The notes below the pieces were generated by a model. The model was not told the origin of the DNA and did no database searches. It was given only the letters and a program-made list of their open reading frames with translations. A DNA stretch of 64,000 nucleotides from Apibacter muscae. Lineage in GTDB: Bacteria > Bacteroidota > Bacteroidia > Flavobacteriales > Weeksellaceae. The stretch covers positions 1 through 64,000 of the forward strand of contig NZ_SELG01000038.1 of the NCBI RefSeq assembly GCF_007845635.1. The letters are read 5' to 3'. Shown in pieces: positions 9,307 to 18,038 of this stretch. Both the position numbers and the translations under genes were made by a program. The first letter of the stretch is position 1. Every line of letters starts with the position of its first letter.

Positions 9307-9669
9307 TTATTTCGCTAATTTTAAATACTGACTTTCGAAAATTGGTAAACTTTGAGGAGTACTATCGTCATAATATATAGTTATACTATCTCCTATTTGG
9401 TTTAAATTGTCTGAATTTTTTCTTAAAATTGTTGAATGTATATTGCCTTGATCATCGGTGTAGACAATTGTCCAAACATCAGAGTCAGAATTACCAATGT
9501 TGATAGCCATTCTCTCGCCAGTAATTTTAGCTTTTGCTTTTTTAGCAACTGAAACGTTGATAATATCTTCCGCAGGTATAATAGAGGTTCTCTCTTGTTG
9601 TTTATTCTGGGAACAGGAAAATAAGAAGAATATCCCAACGCTATATAAAAATAAATATTTAAGTTTCAT
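9307..9669 (-). CDS. Hypothetical lipoprotein
   Basis: A 120-aa protein with a lipoprotein signal: hydrophobic segment at residues 5-17, lipobox FLFSC with acylated C19, then a polar linker. The rest (about 35-120) looks like one small beta-rich domain. I do not recognise the family. It lies 18 bp downstream of cysS on the same strand and may be read through from it. Its likely place is the periplasmic face of a membrane. Confidence 0.7.
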   Translation of the reverse strand: MKLKYLFLYSVGIFFLFSCSQNKQQERTSIIPAEDIINVSVAKKAKAKITGERMAINIGNSDSDVWTIVYTDDQGNIHSTILRKNSDNLNQIGDSITIYYDDSTPQSLPIFESQYLKLAK

Positions 9670-9687
9670 ATAAGTTTTAATAAATTG

Positions 9688-11163
9688 TTATTCAATTTCA
9701 TAAGTGGTACCCTCTTTACCATCTTTTAACACGATACCCTTAGCCGCTAAACGATCTCTAATTTCATCAGATAAACTCCAATCTTTTTCCAATCGAGCCT
9801 TATTTCTTAAATCAATTAAAACTTTAATTGTTTGGTCAAGTTTATCGTTATCATTTAAGCGATCTGTCAACAATTCAAGCCCTAAAACATCATAAAAGAA
9901 ATTGTGAATGGCTTGCGTGAATATATGTAAATCAGATTCCGAAAGTGTTTCATTTTTAAGATCTAAACTATTGATTAGTTTAACGGCATCAAATAAATGA
10001 GAAATTAAAACAGGTGTATTGAAATCATCATTCAATGCATCGTAACAACTATCTACCCATTCATAAACGTTGAAACTTGAGGTTGACGATGGTTTTATAG
10101 TTCTAAGTTTATCTATGGCAGAGGTAAGTCTTAAAAAACCTTTTTCAGCAGCCATCATAGCATCGTTAGAAAGATCTAAAACGCTTCGGTAATGTGCTTG
10201 TAAAAAGAAAAAACGTATGACCATAGGATGGATAGGCTTTTCAAAAAATGAATTATCCCCAGAAATTAATTCTTCAGGAAGAATGGTGTTTCCCGTAGAT
10301 TTACTCATTTTTTGACCATTTAAAGTAAGCATATTCGCATGCAACCAATATCGTACGGGTTCTTTATTAAAACAACCTTTGGATTGTGCAATTTCGCATT
10401 CGTGATGTGGAAACTTTAAATCCAAACCACCACCATGAATATCAAATTCTTCGCCTAAATATTTTGTACTCATTGCTGTACATTCTAAGTGCCAGCCTGG
10501 AAAACCTTCACTCCAAGGGGAAGACCATCTCATTATATGTTCTGGAGATGCTTTTTTCCATAAAGCAAAATCTTGAGGGCTTTCTTTTTCGTCTTGACCA
10601 TCTAGCTCCCGGGTATTGGCAGCCATATCTTCAATTTTACGTTTGCTAAGTTCACCGTAATTTCCTCCATCATCATCATATTTTTTTACATTAAAGTACA
10701 CGGAACCCTCCGATACATAGGCATATTCTTTTTCAATTAATTTTTTAATTAATTCAATTTGCTCAATAATATGTCCAGTAGCCGTGGGTTCAATATCTGG
10801 AGGTAAAAGGTTTAAAAGTTCAAGAACCTTGTGGAAATTTAAGGTGTATTTTTGCACAATTTCCATGGGTTCAAGTTTTTCTAATACCGACTGTTTAGAA
10901 ATTTTATCTTCTTCGTTGTCCAAAAGATGACCGGCATCCGTTATGTTTCTAACATACCTAACTTTGTATCCTAAATGTCTTAAATAACGATTAATGATAT
11001 CAAAAGATAAAAATGTACGACAATTGCCCAAATGCACCTTATTGTATACAGTAGGTCCACAAACGTACATGCCAACAAATCCATCGTGTACAGGCACAAA
11101 ATCTTCTTTTTGTTTATGCAAGGAATTGTATAGCTTAATTTTGTTATTTTTATAGGTACGCAT
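9688..11163 (-). CDS. cysS: Cysteinyl-tRNA synthetase
   Basis: A 491-aa class I synthetase that charges tRNA-Cys. The HIGH motif appears as HLGN at residues 44-47, KMSKS lies at about 284, and zinc ligands are C35 (in CGPTVY), the cysteine of HLECTAMS and the HHECE cluster. The C-terminal anticodon-binding part contains [11 protein letters not shown], typical of the family, and length is normal. It lies immediately downstream of folE (3-bp gap), so the two are co-transcribed. Confidence 0.95.
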   Translation of the reverse strand: MRTYKNNKIKLYNSLHKQKEDFVPVHDGFVGMYVCGPTVYNKVHLGNCRTFLSFDIINRYLRHLGYKVRYVRNITDAGHLLDNEEDKISKQSVLEKLEPMEIVQKYTLNFHKVLELLNLLPPDIEPTATGHIIEQIELIKKLIEKEYAYVSEGSVYFNVKKYDDDGGNYGELSKRKIEDMAANTRELDGQDEKESPQDFALWKKASPEHIMRWSSPWSEGFPGWHLECTAMSTKYLGEEFDIHGGGLDLKFPHHECEIAQSKGCFNKEPVRYWLHANMLTLNGQKMSKSTGNTILPEELISGDNSFFEKPIHPMVIRFFFLQAHYRSVLDLSNDAMMAAEKGFLRLTSAIDKLRTIKPSSTSSFNVYEWVDSCYDALNDDFNTPVLISHLFDAVKLINSLDLKNETLSESDLHIFTQAIHNFFYDVLGLELLTDRLNDNDKLDQTIKVLIDLRNKARLEKDWSLSDEIRDRLAAKGIVLKDGKEGTTYEIE

Positions 11164-11166
11164 AAA

Positions 11167-11835
11167 TTAAATTTTAAAGTGAGAATCAATCCCAATATAA
11201 TGTAAAAACTCTTTTCGAGTGGTTGGGTTGGTTTGAAAGCTTCCGCTTAATTCAGCAGTGACTGTACTGCTGTTGGTATCTTTAATTCCTCGAGAATTTA
11301 CACATAAATGTTTAGCATCAATAACACAAGCAACATTCTTAGTATTTAAAGCTTCCTTTAAAGCTTCCACAATTTGACGAGTTAAACGTTCTTGTACCTG
11401 AGGCCTTCGGGCATAGTAGTTTACTATACGATTTATTTTAGATAAACCTATAACTTTTTGGTTAGAAATATAAGCCACATGTGCCTTACCTATAATAGGT
11501 AAAAAATGATGTTCACAAGTTGAATACACCGTGATATCTTTTTCAATAAGCATTTGCTTGTATTTATAATTATTATCAAAAGTAGATATGGCAGGTTTAT
11601 TTTCAGGAAGCAAGCCACCAAAAATTTCATTCACATACATTTTAGCAACTCTTTTAGGAGTGTCTTTCAAACTGTCGTCTTTCATATCTAGCCCTAGAAT
11701 TTTCATAATTTCCGTAAAGTGGTGCTGGATCAATTCCTGTTTTTTTTCAGGAGAAATTGTAAAAGCATCCTCTCTTAAAGGAGTATATTCAGTAGGGGAA
11801 AAATGATCTTGTTCCTCATCATCGGTATTGAACAT
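11167..11835 (-). CDS. folE: GTP cyclohydrolase I
   Basis: A 222-aa enzyme that converts GTP to dihydroneopterin triphosphate, the first step to folate and pterins. STCEHHFLP carries zinc ligands C107 and H110, and [10 protein letters not shown] supplies the second cysteine near residue 178. [21 protein letters not shown] is the standard core block. The first ~30 residues are an acidic extension without a recognised role. It is the first gene of a minus-strand operon with cysS, behind a good Bacteroidota promoter. Confidence 0.95.
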   Translation of the reverse strand: MFNTDDEEQDHFSPTEYTPLREDAFTISPEKKQELIQHHFTEIMKILGLDMKDDSLKDTPKRVAKMYVNEIFGGLLPENKPAISTFDNNYKYKQMLIEKDITVYSTCEHHFLPIIGKAHVAYISNQKVIGLSKINRIVNYYARRPQVQERLTRQIVEALKEALNTKNVACVIDAKHLCVNSRGIKDTNSSTVTAELSGSFQTNPTTRKEFLHYIGIDSHFKI

Positions 11836-11863
11836 AGTGTATGGTTCTCAAATTTAATATTTA

Positions 11864-11871
11864 CAAAAATA
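11864..11871 (-). promoter_or_regulatory. -7 element for folE
   Basis: The minus strand reads TATTTTTG, an exact match to TAnnTTTG, 28 bp upstream of the folE start codon. Confidence 0.6.
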
Positions 11872-11978
11872 AGTTTTTTTTAAAGCAAATAAAAAATATA
11901 TACTGTGTTATTTATGTGAGCCAATGAGGTAAATGGTATGTTAAATGATAGGTATTTAAAAATTTTACGGATAGGATT

Positions 11979-13079
11979 ATGAAAAATCAAAGAGAAATGG
12001 GTATAGATAACCTTCGCTTTGCTATGGTAGTTCTTGTCATTGCTCTGCATGCTGCAATGACTTTCATGGATTATGTACCAGAGTGGTGGTATGTAATCAA
12101 TCCTAAAAGAAGTTTAGGTTTTACTTATTTAGTCATAATTTTGGATACTTTCCCTATGACGGTTCTTTTTTTTCTTTCAGGATATTTTGCGCCGAATTCT
12201 TTGAAGAAAAGAGGGACGCTCTCTTTTATAAGAAATAAAACAATACATATAGCCATTCCTTGGATGTTAGGAGTCCTATTTGTAGCTCCATTTTTTTCCA
12301 GACTAACCATGTCTGCTTATGGTTATCCTTCAATCCCTTTTATATCATTTTACTTGAATGATTTCTTAGGAGTATTTTATCAGCAAGCCCATTACTGGTT
12401 TTTAGGGGTTTTATTTTTATTTTTTATCATCTATGCGTGGGCATCACCAAAAAAAATTAAGTTATTAAATATTGCTACCTCAAGGATGATATTTTTCACA
12501 ATTTTTCTTACTGCTGTAGCTTATTTTTTATCTACTCGATATTATAAGCCTGCGAATGGATGGACCAATGTAGGTTATCTATTGTATTTTCAACCGGCGA
12601 GATTTATGGGCTATTTTTTAATGTTTTTCTTAGGGATTTATGCTCAAAATAAGCATTGGTTTAAAGTTGATGGTTGGAAACCCTCCTTAAAAATTTTTTT
12701 TCCCTCTTCCTTTATTTCTATGGTGGGCGTTATTATAATTCAAATGAACCTATTCAATCCTATTACCGATGGGAAAAAACAAATCGCTGAGGCTATTTTT
12801 TATAGTTTAGCATCTGTATCCATAACTTTTTTATTGATTACTCTATGTATGAGAATTCATGGATCAGTGCAAAAAATCATTCATTTTTTTTCTCCCTATT
12901 CTTATGGAATCTATTGGTTACATCAAATAATATTAATGTTAATTTTGCAATTCTTACTTAATACTAATATTCCTATTTTTATTAAATGGTTTCTTTCTAT
13001 AGTAATTACGGTATTTATTACAACTATATTAACTAAATACGTATTGAAGAAGCTTCCGATATTAAAAAAAATGTTTTAA
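11979..13079 (+). CDS. Membrane acyltransferase (acyltransferase 3 family)
   Basis: A 366-aa polytopic membrane protein with about 10 hydrophobic segments. The opening MGIDNLRFAMVVLVIALHA matches acyltransferase family 3 (OafA/OpgC-like), with the conserved histidine in IALHA and an arginine in the first segment. Members O-acylate sugars, peptidoglycan or glycans using a cytoplasmic acyl donor. The MdoC/OpgC-like arrangement is suggested by the long C-terminal helices. The acceptor is unknown. It stands divergent from folE. Confidence 0.75.
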   Translation: MKNQREMGIDNLRFAMVVLVIALHAAMTFMDYVPEWWYVINPKRSLGFTYLVIILDTFPMTVLFFLSGYFAPNSLKKRGTLSFIRNKTIHIAIPWMLGVLFVAPFFSRLTMSAYGYPSIPFISFYLNDFLGVFYQQAHYWFLGVLFLFFIIYAWASPKKIKLLNIATSRMIFFTIFLTAVAYFLSTRYYKPANGWTNVGYLLYFQPARFMGYFLMFFLGIYAQNKHWFKVDGWKPSLKIFFPSSFISMVGVIIIQMNLFNPITDGKKQIAEAIFYSLASVSITFLLITLCMRIHGSVQKIIHFFSPYSYGIYWLHQIILMLILQFLLNTNIPIFIKWFLSIVITVFITTILTKYVLKKLPILKKMF

Positions 13080-13104
13080 AAAATGTTTAGAATATTTAAT
13101 AACG

Positions 13105-13112
13105 TATCTTTG
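13105..13112 (+). promoter_or_regulatory. -7 element ahead of the 47-aa peptide gene
   Basis: TATCTTTG matches TAnnTTTG and lies 30 bp upstream of the small ORF's ATG. It supports the small ORF being a separately transcribed gene. Confidence 0.55.
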
Positions 13113-13141
13113 TTAGAATAAATCTAAATAATAATTTGAGT

Positions 13142-13285
13142 ATGAATATTTATATACAATACATTTTTATTTTAGCAATTGTAATTTTTTCAGTGATTTA
13201 TTTAATACGTTTATTTAAAGATACCTTTTTGCCCAATAAAAAAGGTAAATGTGGAGAAGAAAAATGCAAGTGTGGCAATCATTAA
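13142..13285 (+). CDS. 47-aa Cys-rich single-pass membrane peptide (FeoB-associated type)
   Basis: This short gene encodes one transmembrane helix (about residues 5-25), a basic loop with FLPNKKGK, and a cysteine tail with C37, C42 and C44 ending in GNH. The layout is that of the small FeoB-associated Cys-rich membrane proteins, which usually sit beside feoAB ferrous-iron transporters. No feo gene is present here, so the partner is uncertain. Its own -7 element lies 30 bp upstream and a YkvA-like gene starts 62 bp downstream. Confidence 0.65.
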   Translation: MNIYIQYIFILAIVIFSVIYLIRLFKDTFLPNKKGKCGEEKCKCGNH

Positions 13286-13347
13286 TATTTATAGGATTTG
13301 GAATGCAAATTGCTCTGTACATATATGAATTATTTTTTAGCATTTAA

Positions 13348-13659
13348 ATGAAATTAAAAAAATTAATAGGAATAATATTTACCCATCGAAGATTTGTATC
13401 TAAGTTTCCAGATTTATACAGAATGCTTAGAGCTTCTTTAATGGGACATTATAAACCTGGAATTAAAAATATATTTATATCATTATTTGTTATTGTATAT
13501 GTAATTTCTCCTTTGGATCTGATCCCTGGTTTCTTAGTTGGGATAGGAATATTAGATGATATTACTCTTACTTTTTTGGCATTATCAAAATTATTCAAAG
13601 AAGTAGATAAGTTTAGAGAATGGGAAAAACAAAAAGAATCTATCATTGTCATCAAATAA
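13348..13659 (+). CDS. YkvA-like small membrane protein (DUF1232)
   Basis: A 103-aa protein with the DUF1232 signature YVISPLDLIPGFLVGIGILDD at about residues 50-70 inside a hydrophobic stretch. The family is widespread and without an established function; it is thought to sit in the membrane. Its last 14 bp overlap the start of miaA, which implies translational coupling. Confidence 0.8.
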   Translation: MKLKKLIGIIFTHRRFVSKFPDLYRMLRASLMGHYKPGIKNIFISLFVIVYVISPLDLIPGFLVGIGILDDITLTFLALSKLFKEVDKFREWEKQKESIIVIK

Positions 13660-14557
13660 GAAGCTTATTTCTATAGTCGGGCCTACGGCCATAGGAAAAA
13701 CCAGTTTATCAATACAGATAGCCCAATACTTAAATACTGAAATCATTTCTTGTGATAGCCGTCAATTCTATAAAGAAATGAAAGTGGGTACGGCTAGTCC
13801 CTCTGATGAAGAATTGGATATGGTTCCTCATCACTTTATTCAAAATTTAAGCATTAAGCAAGACTATTCAGTGGGCGATTTTGAAAGTGAGGCCATAGAA
13901 GTCATAAATTTTCTTTTTCAAAAGCACGATCAATTAGTGATGGTTGGAGGTTCTGGACTTTATGAAAAAGCGATAAATGAAGGTTTGGATGAATTTCCGG
14001 ATGTAGATCCAGAAATTAGAAATAGCCTTGTAAGTGAGCTTAATGAAATAGGAATAGGTTTTCTAGTATCTGAATTAAAGAAAGTGGATCCTGAATATTA
14101 TGCAATTGCAGATCATCAGAATCCGATGCGTGTAATTCGTGCCTTAGAGGTATTTAGAAGTACAGGTAAACCATTTAGTTCTTTTAGGAAAAATAATTTG
14201 AAATCAAGAGATTTTTCAACCATAAAAATTGGTTTAGAAGCTCCAAGGGAAATTATTTACAATAGAATAAACCTAAGAGTAGACCAAATGATGCAGAATG
14301 GTTTGTTGGAAGAGGTTAAAACTTTACTACCGTATCGGCATGTAAATGCGTTACAAACGGTAGGATACAAAGAGTTATTTTCATATTTAGATGGAGATAT
14401 AAGCTTGGATAAAGCAATCGAAGAAATAAAGAAAAATTCACGTAGATATGCCAAACGTCAATTAACTTGGTATAGGAAAGATATATCGGTACACTGGTTT
14501 CCATATAATGATAAAGACGCAGTCATCCAATTTATTAAGAATTTATTAGAAAAGTAA
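13646..14557 (+). CDS. miaA: tRNA dimethylallyltransferase
   Basis: A 303-aa enzyme that adds the dimethylallyl group to A37 of tRNAs reading UNN codons. The P-loop GPTAIGKTS lies near residues 11-19. SCDSRQFYKEM, GGSGLYEKA, NPMRVIRALEV and LQTVGYKEL are hallmark blocks. The start is a TTG codon inside the end of the YkvA-like gene; no ATG upstream of the P-loop fits. Length is normal and the gene looks intact. Confidence 0.95.
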   Translation: MSSNKKLISIVGPTAIGKTSLSIQIAQYLNTEIISCDSRQFYKEMKVGTASPSDEELDMVPHHFIQNLSIKQDYSVGDFESEAIEVINFLFQKHDQLVMVGGSGLYEKAINEGLDEFPDVDPEIRNSLVSELNEIGIGFLVSELKKVDPEYYAIADHQNPMRVIRALEVFRSTGKPFSSFRKNNLKSRDFSTIKIGLEAPREIIYNRINLRVDQMMQNGLLEEVKTLLPYRHVNALQTVGYKELFSYLDGDISLDKAIEEIKKNSRRYAKRQLTWYRKDISVHWFPYNDKDAVIQFIKNLLEK

Positions 14558-14586
14558 ATTTCTAACATTCAAGATTTAAGTTAAAA

Positions 14587-14952
14587 TTATTTTAGAATTT
14601 TATATTTCACCTTTAAAATTCCTCGCTGATTAGGAGCTAACTTACTAAAAGCTTTCTTGCTCAAATCAAATTCTCTACCTGCAACAAAAGGACCCCGGTC
14701 ATTAATTCTAACGATTACTTTTTTATTGTTTTCTGGATTTATAAGCAACACTTTTGTTCCAAAGGGTAGTTTTTTATGTGCAGCTGTTAGCTTATGCATA
14801 TTATATTTTTCTCCGTTAGCTGTTGTTCTACCATGAAATGGTTTGCCATACCAACTTACCGTAGCATTCTTATAGGTAGGAGTATAATTAGTGCCACAGG
14901 AAAACAAAAATAAAAATAATGTAGCTAGTAATATAAATTTTGAAAGTCTCAT
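14587..14952 (-). CDS. RlpA-like lipoprotein (double-psi beta-barrel)
   Basis: A 121-aa lipoprotein with signal peptide and lipobox FLFSC (C19). Residues about 30-118 form a double-psi beta-barrel: ATVSWYGKPFHGRTTANGE, then LPFGTKVLL, then VRINDRGPFV, whose aspartate is the catalytic acid in RlpA lytic transglycosylases, then FDLSKKAF. It lacks the C-terminal SPOR domain of E. coli RlpA. It probably acts on peptidoglycan in the periplasm. Close alternatives such as a non-catalytic barrel cannot be excluded. Confidence 0.85.
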   Translation of the reverse strand: MRLSKFILLATLFLFLFSCGTNYTPTYKNATVSWYGKPFHGRTTANGEKYNMHKLTAAHKKLPFGTKVLLINPENNKKVIVRINDRGPFVAGREFDLSKKAFSKLAPNQRGILKVKYKILK

Positions 14953-15074
14953 AGTAGTATATAAACTGCTGAAAAATATAATTTATTGTATGTGTACAAG
15001 AAATGTACAATCAGTTTTTAGCTTAGTGTTTTGCTAAAAATTCCCAGAACATTAATATTTTACAACGACAAAAG

Positions 15075-15118
15075 TTATCAATTTTATCCTTGTCAAAATT
15101 GATAATTGAAGTTTTTTT
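15075..15118 (+). terminator. Possible orphan terminator hairpin
   Basis: Eleven-base perfect arms TTATCAATTTT and AAAATTGATAA enclose a 9-nt loop; TTGAAG then TTTTTTT follows. No plus-strand gene ends just upstream, so it may belong to a small RNA. The 6-nt gap before the T tract makes it weaker than a classic terminator. Confidence 0.4.
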
Positions 15119-15360
15119 AATGTCAATTTAATTTAATTATGCCATTGAGTTAATAAATCCTATACAAAGTAGCTTTTTATACTTGTCATTTAATGAGGTT
15201 GGCTTATAAAAAATTAATGAAATTTATTAAAACGGAAAAAAATATGTCTGAAAATTTTGGCAATTGGCTGGGAATATTGAATTTGTTTATAGGGTAAGAT
15301 TATTAGATTAAATAATTTTAGAGATGAATTCAAATTATTCCTTCAATTTACTTAAATAAA

Positions 15361-15394
15361 AGAAGTGCATTAAACGTTTAATGCACTTCTTTTT
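15361..15394 (-). terminator. Palindromic terminator after the cytosolic YceI gene
   Basis: A perfect 30-nt palindrome with 15-base arms (AGAAGTGCATTAAAC and complement) begins just beyond the minus-strand stop codon and continues into TTTTATTT on that strand. A T tract on the plus side as well means it could act in both directions. Confidence 0.85.
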
Positions 15395-15397
15395 GAC

Positions 15398-15913
15398 TTA
15401 TTTCTGAGAAATATATTCAGCATTAATGATAAGTTTAACCGTATCTCCAACAACCATACCTCCAGCTTCAGTTAATTGGTTCCAAGTCAATCCAAATTCT
15501 TTACGACTAATTTTACCTGTCATTTCAAAGCCGGCCCGTTGGTTATTCCAAGGGTCATTAATTACTCCACCAAAATCAACTTCTAGAGTAATCTCTTTAG
15601 TTACATTTTTTATAGTAAGATTCCCTTTTATTGAATTGTTTTGAAGTCCAGAAATACTATGAAAGCTTAAGGTAGGATATTGCTCCGCATCGAAAAAATC
15701 AGCGGATTTTAAATGATTGTCTCTATCAGTAATCTTAGTATTTATGGAATCTATATCCGCAGAAAATTCAAATTTTGCATTGGTAAAATCATCAGTTTCT
15801 GAAACTATTGAACTTTTAAAGCTTGTAAATTCACCTGTAACCGTTGAAATTACCATGTGCTTTACTTTAAAGAATACTTCGGAATGCGAATTGTCAATTG
15901 TCCATTGTGCCAT
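15398..15913 (-). CDS. YceI-family protein, no signal peptide
   Basis: A 171-aa lipocalin-like protein of the YceI family, which bind isoprenoid or other amphiphilic molecules in a beta-barrel. The core pattern is WTIDNSHSEVFFKVKHM, then FDAEQYPTLSFHS, then GNLTIKNVTKEI and RKEFGLTW. It begins directly at the mature core without a signal peptide, unlike its neighbour, so it should be cytosolic. The two are about 140 bp apart and share the same fold, consistent with duplication. The ligand is unknown. Confidence 0.88.
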   Translation of the reverse strand: MAQWTIDNSHSEVFFKVKHMVISTVTGEFTSFKSSIVSETDDFTNAKFEFSADIDSINTKITDRDNHLKSADFFDAEQYPTLSFHSISGLQNNSIKGNLTIKNVTKEITLEVDFGGVINDPWNNQRAGFEMTGKISRKEFGLTWNQLTEAGGMVVGDTVKLIINAEYISQK

Positions 15914-16052
15914 AATAATATTTTTTATTGTTTTTTTGTATAAATATAATCTTTTTAAGGATTGATATAAGGGTTTTTATTGCGAATTTTATATTGATAA
16001 TATATTATTTATGAATCTGTTTTATAATTTGAACTAATCTTAAAAGTTAAAA

Positions 16053-16622
16053 CTAATTGGCTGTGAATTCTAAATTGGAATATATATTCACATAATCACT
16101 GACTATGTTTTCTGGGAAATTATTGCCAATTTCAAAATCTGATCTTTTAAATCTACCTGAAATAGTAAAACCGTAGGTCTTAAGATTTGTCATAGGATTT
16201 AAGATTGAACCGTTGTATTTAACTTTTAAACTAACAGGTTTTGTAATTCCGTGTAGGGTTAAATTACCTTTTAACTCATAGTTATCCTTTTTTTCTTTAA
16301 TTATTGAGGTACTAATAAATTTTAGTTTAGGATATTTTTCTGCATCAAAGAAATCCGCGGACTTTAAGTGTTTATCTCTTGCCTCAATTCCAGTGTCTAT
16401 AGAATTGATATCTGAAATTACTGTAAATTTAACATCAGAAAAATCAGGATTATTAAAATCTAAATCCACCCAAAACTTTTTAAACTCGCCATCTATGGTG
16501 GAAATAGTCATATGTGTGACGTCAAATTTTAGTTTGGCATGGTTAGGATCTAAGGTTAATTTTTGAGCAGGAATTAAAATTGTTGTAAGTACTAAGGTAA
16601 TAGTTATTAAAATATTTTTCAT
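16053..16622 (-). CDS. YceI-family protein, exported
   Basis: A 189-aa YceI-like protein with a signal peptide (about residues 1-19, ending near AQK). The core shares HMTISTIDGEF, KSADFFDAEKYPKLKF, GNLTLHGITKPV and RSDFEIG with the cytosolic paralogue downstream. It is therefore the periplasmic partner of a tandem pair. Family members bind lipophilic ligands; the ligand here is unknown. Confidence 0.88.
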   Translation of the reverse strand: MKNILITITLVLTTILIPAQKLTLDPNHAKLKFDVTHMTISTIDGEFKKFWVDLDFNNPDFSDVKFTVISDINSIDTGIEARDKHLKSADFFDAEKYPKLKFISTSIIKEKKDNYELKGNLTLHGITKPVSLKVKYNGSILNPMTNLKTYGFTISGRFKRSDFEIGNNFPENIVSDYVNIYSNLEFTAN

Positions 16623-16695
16623 TGATTGTAAATTTTAATGCAAACTTATTTGTTGTATAACAAAAAATTCTTGACTTAAGATAAGAAATAATATA

Positions 16696-17781
16696 TTATG
16701 CGATTTCAAAATATTTTCCAGGATTGGATCTAATTATATTTTTTAGTTCTAAATTTAGTAGGATGGGCATAAGTTGAAAAGTACTTAAACTAAGTTCTAC
16801 AGCTAAAGTATCTATTGAAGTATTACCGTTTGTTTTTAAATATTTGTAAATTATTTCTTCATCTTCAAGCAGATTTGGAAATAGTTCCGGTTGTTTTATT
16901 TTGTTTATTGAGTCTCCTAAAAATGAAAGAATATCTTTAGGTTGAGTAATTATTTGAGCTTCTAAATTTCTTATTAATTGATTGCAACCTTGACTTGAAA
17001 TATCAGTGATTCTTCCTGGTAAAGCGAAAACTTCTCGATTATAGGAATTTGCAAATTTTGCGGTGCTAATTGCGCCACCACCGTATGCTGACTCAATAAT
17101 AATAGTTATGGATGATAAACCGGCTATTATTCTATTTCTCTGTATAAAATGTGTTCTTTCAGGTTTAGTATGAACCGGATATTCTGAAATTAAGCCTCCA
17201 TTTTTTAACATATTCATAGCCAATGTTTCATGTAGAGGTGGGTACAATTGATTTAATCCATGCGCTAATACACCGATTGTAGGAATATTAACTTCAACGG
17301 CTTTTTTATGAGCACACCCATCAATACCCAAGGCTAAACCGCTTATGATGTTTATTTTTTTAGTGCTTAGGCATTCAATTAAATTTTCAGTGAATAATTT
17401 TCCGTAAGAAGTCATTTTGCGTGTGCCAACAATGCTAATACTGGGTAAATTAAAATTTATATTTCCTTTATAAAAAAGGAATATGGGTGCATCTGGGCAT
17501 TGTTTTAATAGAAATGGATAATGACTCTCCCATAAATGAACTATATTTATGTTATTACTCGTACATTCTTGCAACTGTTTTTCAGCTTGGGAAAAATAAT
17601 TTTCATCACCGATAAATTGAATATTTGATTTTCCTAAATTTGGTATAGTCAATAAATCTTTAGGATCTGCGAACCAAGCATTTTTAGCAGATCCAAATTT
17701 ATGAATCATTTTTTTTATAAATTTTTCACCAATCTTTGGACAATTGTAAAGTGCTAGTAGATAGAGTATTTCTTTTTCCAA
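16696..17781 (-). CDS. dprA: DNA-processing protein DprA
   Basis: A 361-aa protein that loads RecA on incoming single strands during natural transformation. The Rossmann-like core has SIVGTRKMTSYGK, ISGLALGIDGCAH and GVLAHGLNQLYPP; the latter part has PERTHFIQRNRIIAGLS and FALPGRI. Residues about 1-65 form a helix-hairpin-helix-like region and the last ~60 a winged helix (Drp C-terminal). Its presence hints at competence, though dprA is broadly conserved. It has its own -7 element. Confidence 0.93.
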   Translation of the reverse strand: MEKEILYLLALYNCPKIGEKFIKKMIHKFGSAKNAWFADPKDLLTIPNLGKSNIQFIGDENYFSQAEKQLQECTSNNINIVHLWESHYPFLLKQCPDAPIFLFYKGNINFNLPSISIVGTRKMTSYGKLFTENLIECLSTKKINIISGLALGIDGCAHKKAVEVNIPTIGVLAHGLNQLYPPLHETLAMNMLKNGGLISEYPVHTKPERTHFIQRNRIIAGLSSITIIIESAYGGGAISTAKFANSYNREVFALPGRITDISSQGCNQLIRNLEAQIITQPKDILSFLGDSINKIKQPELFPNLLEDEEIIYKYLKTNGNTSIDTLAVELSLSTFQLMPILLNLELKNIIRSNPGKYFEIA

Positions 17782-17802
17782 AGTATATTTTTTTTAATAA
17801 AT

Positions 17803-17810
17803 CAAAAATA
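17803..17810 (-). promoter_or_regulatory. -7 element for dprA
   Basis: The minus strand reads TATTTTTG, an exact TAnnTTTG match, 21 bp upstream of the dprA ATG. Confidence 0.55.
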
Positions 17811-18038
17811 TAAAAATAAGATAAAACTATAAGTATTAATTTAACCTAGAATAAAATTAAATGAAATATAATATTATTCAATAATTTATATTTAAACACA
17901 AATACAATAGTAGTTATTACAATATTAAATTTTCATTTTTGAATTTATGAAATTGTAAAATATTATACTGAATTGTAATTTTTCTTCGTTATCTTAAAAT
18001 AGTATTTACTCAATATTTATAATTATTATCACAGAACT

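Larger units (their letters stand above)
14953..15397. other. Intergenic region with two plus-strand hairpins
   Basis: No convincing gene. The region holds a hairpin TTTTTAGC...GCTAAAAA at about 15016-15041 and a second, stronger one at 15075-15105 (arms TTATCAATTTT and complement), followed 6 nt later by a T7 tract (15112-15118). A 26-codon ORF at 15217-15297 has no further support. The right end is the terminator of the YceI gene. Confidence 0.5.

Noticed and set aside
10386-10649. Plus-strand 87-codon frame inside cysS
   Set aside because: Fully within a conserved synthetase region on the other strand; composition is not protein-like.
15217-15297. 26-codon plus-strand ORF in the gap before the YceI gene
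   Set aside because: Too short, no domain, no promoter signal directly in front; recorded only as part of the gap.
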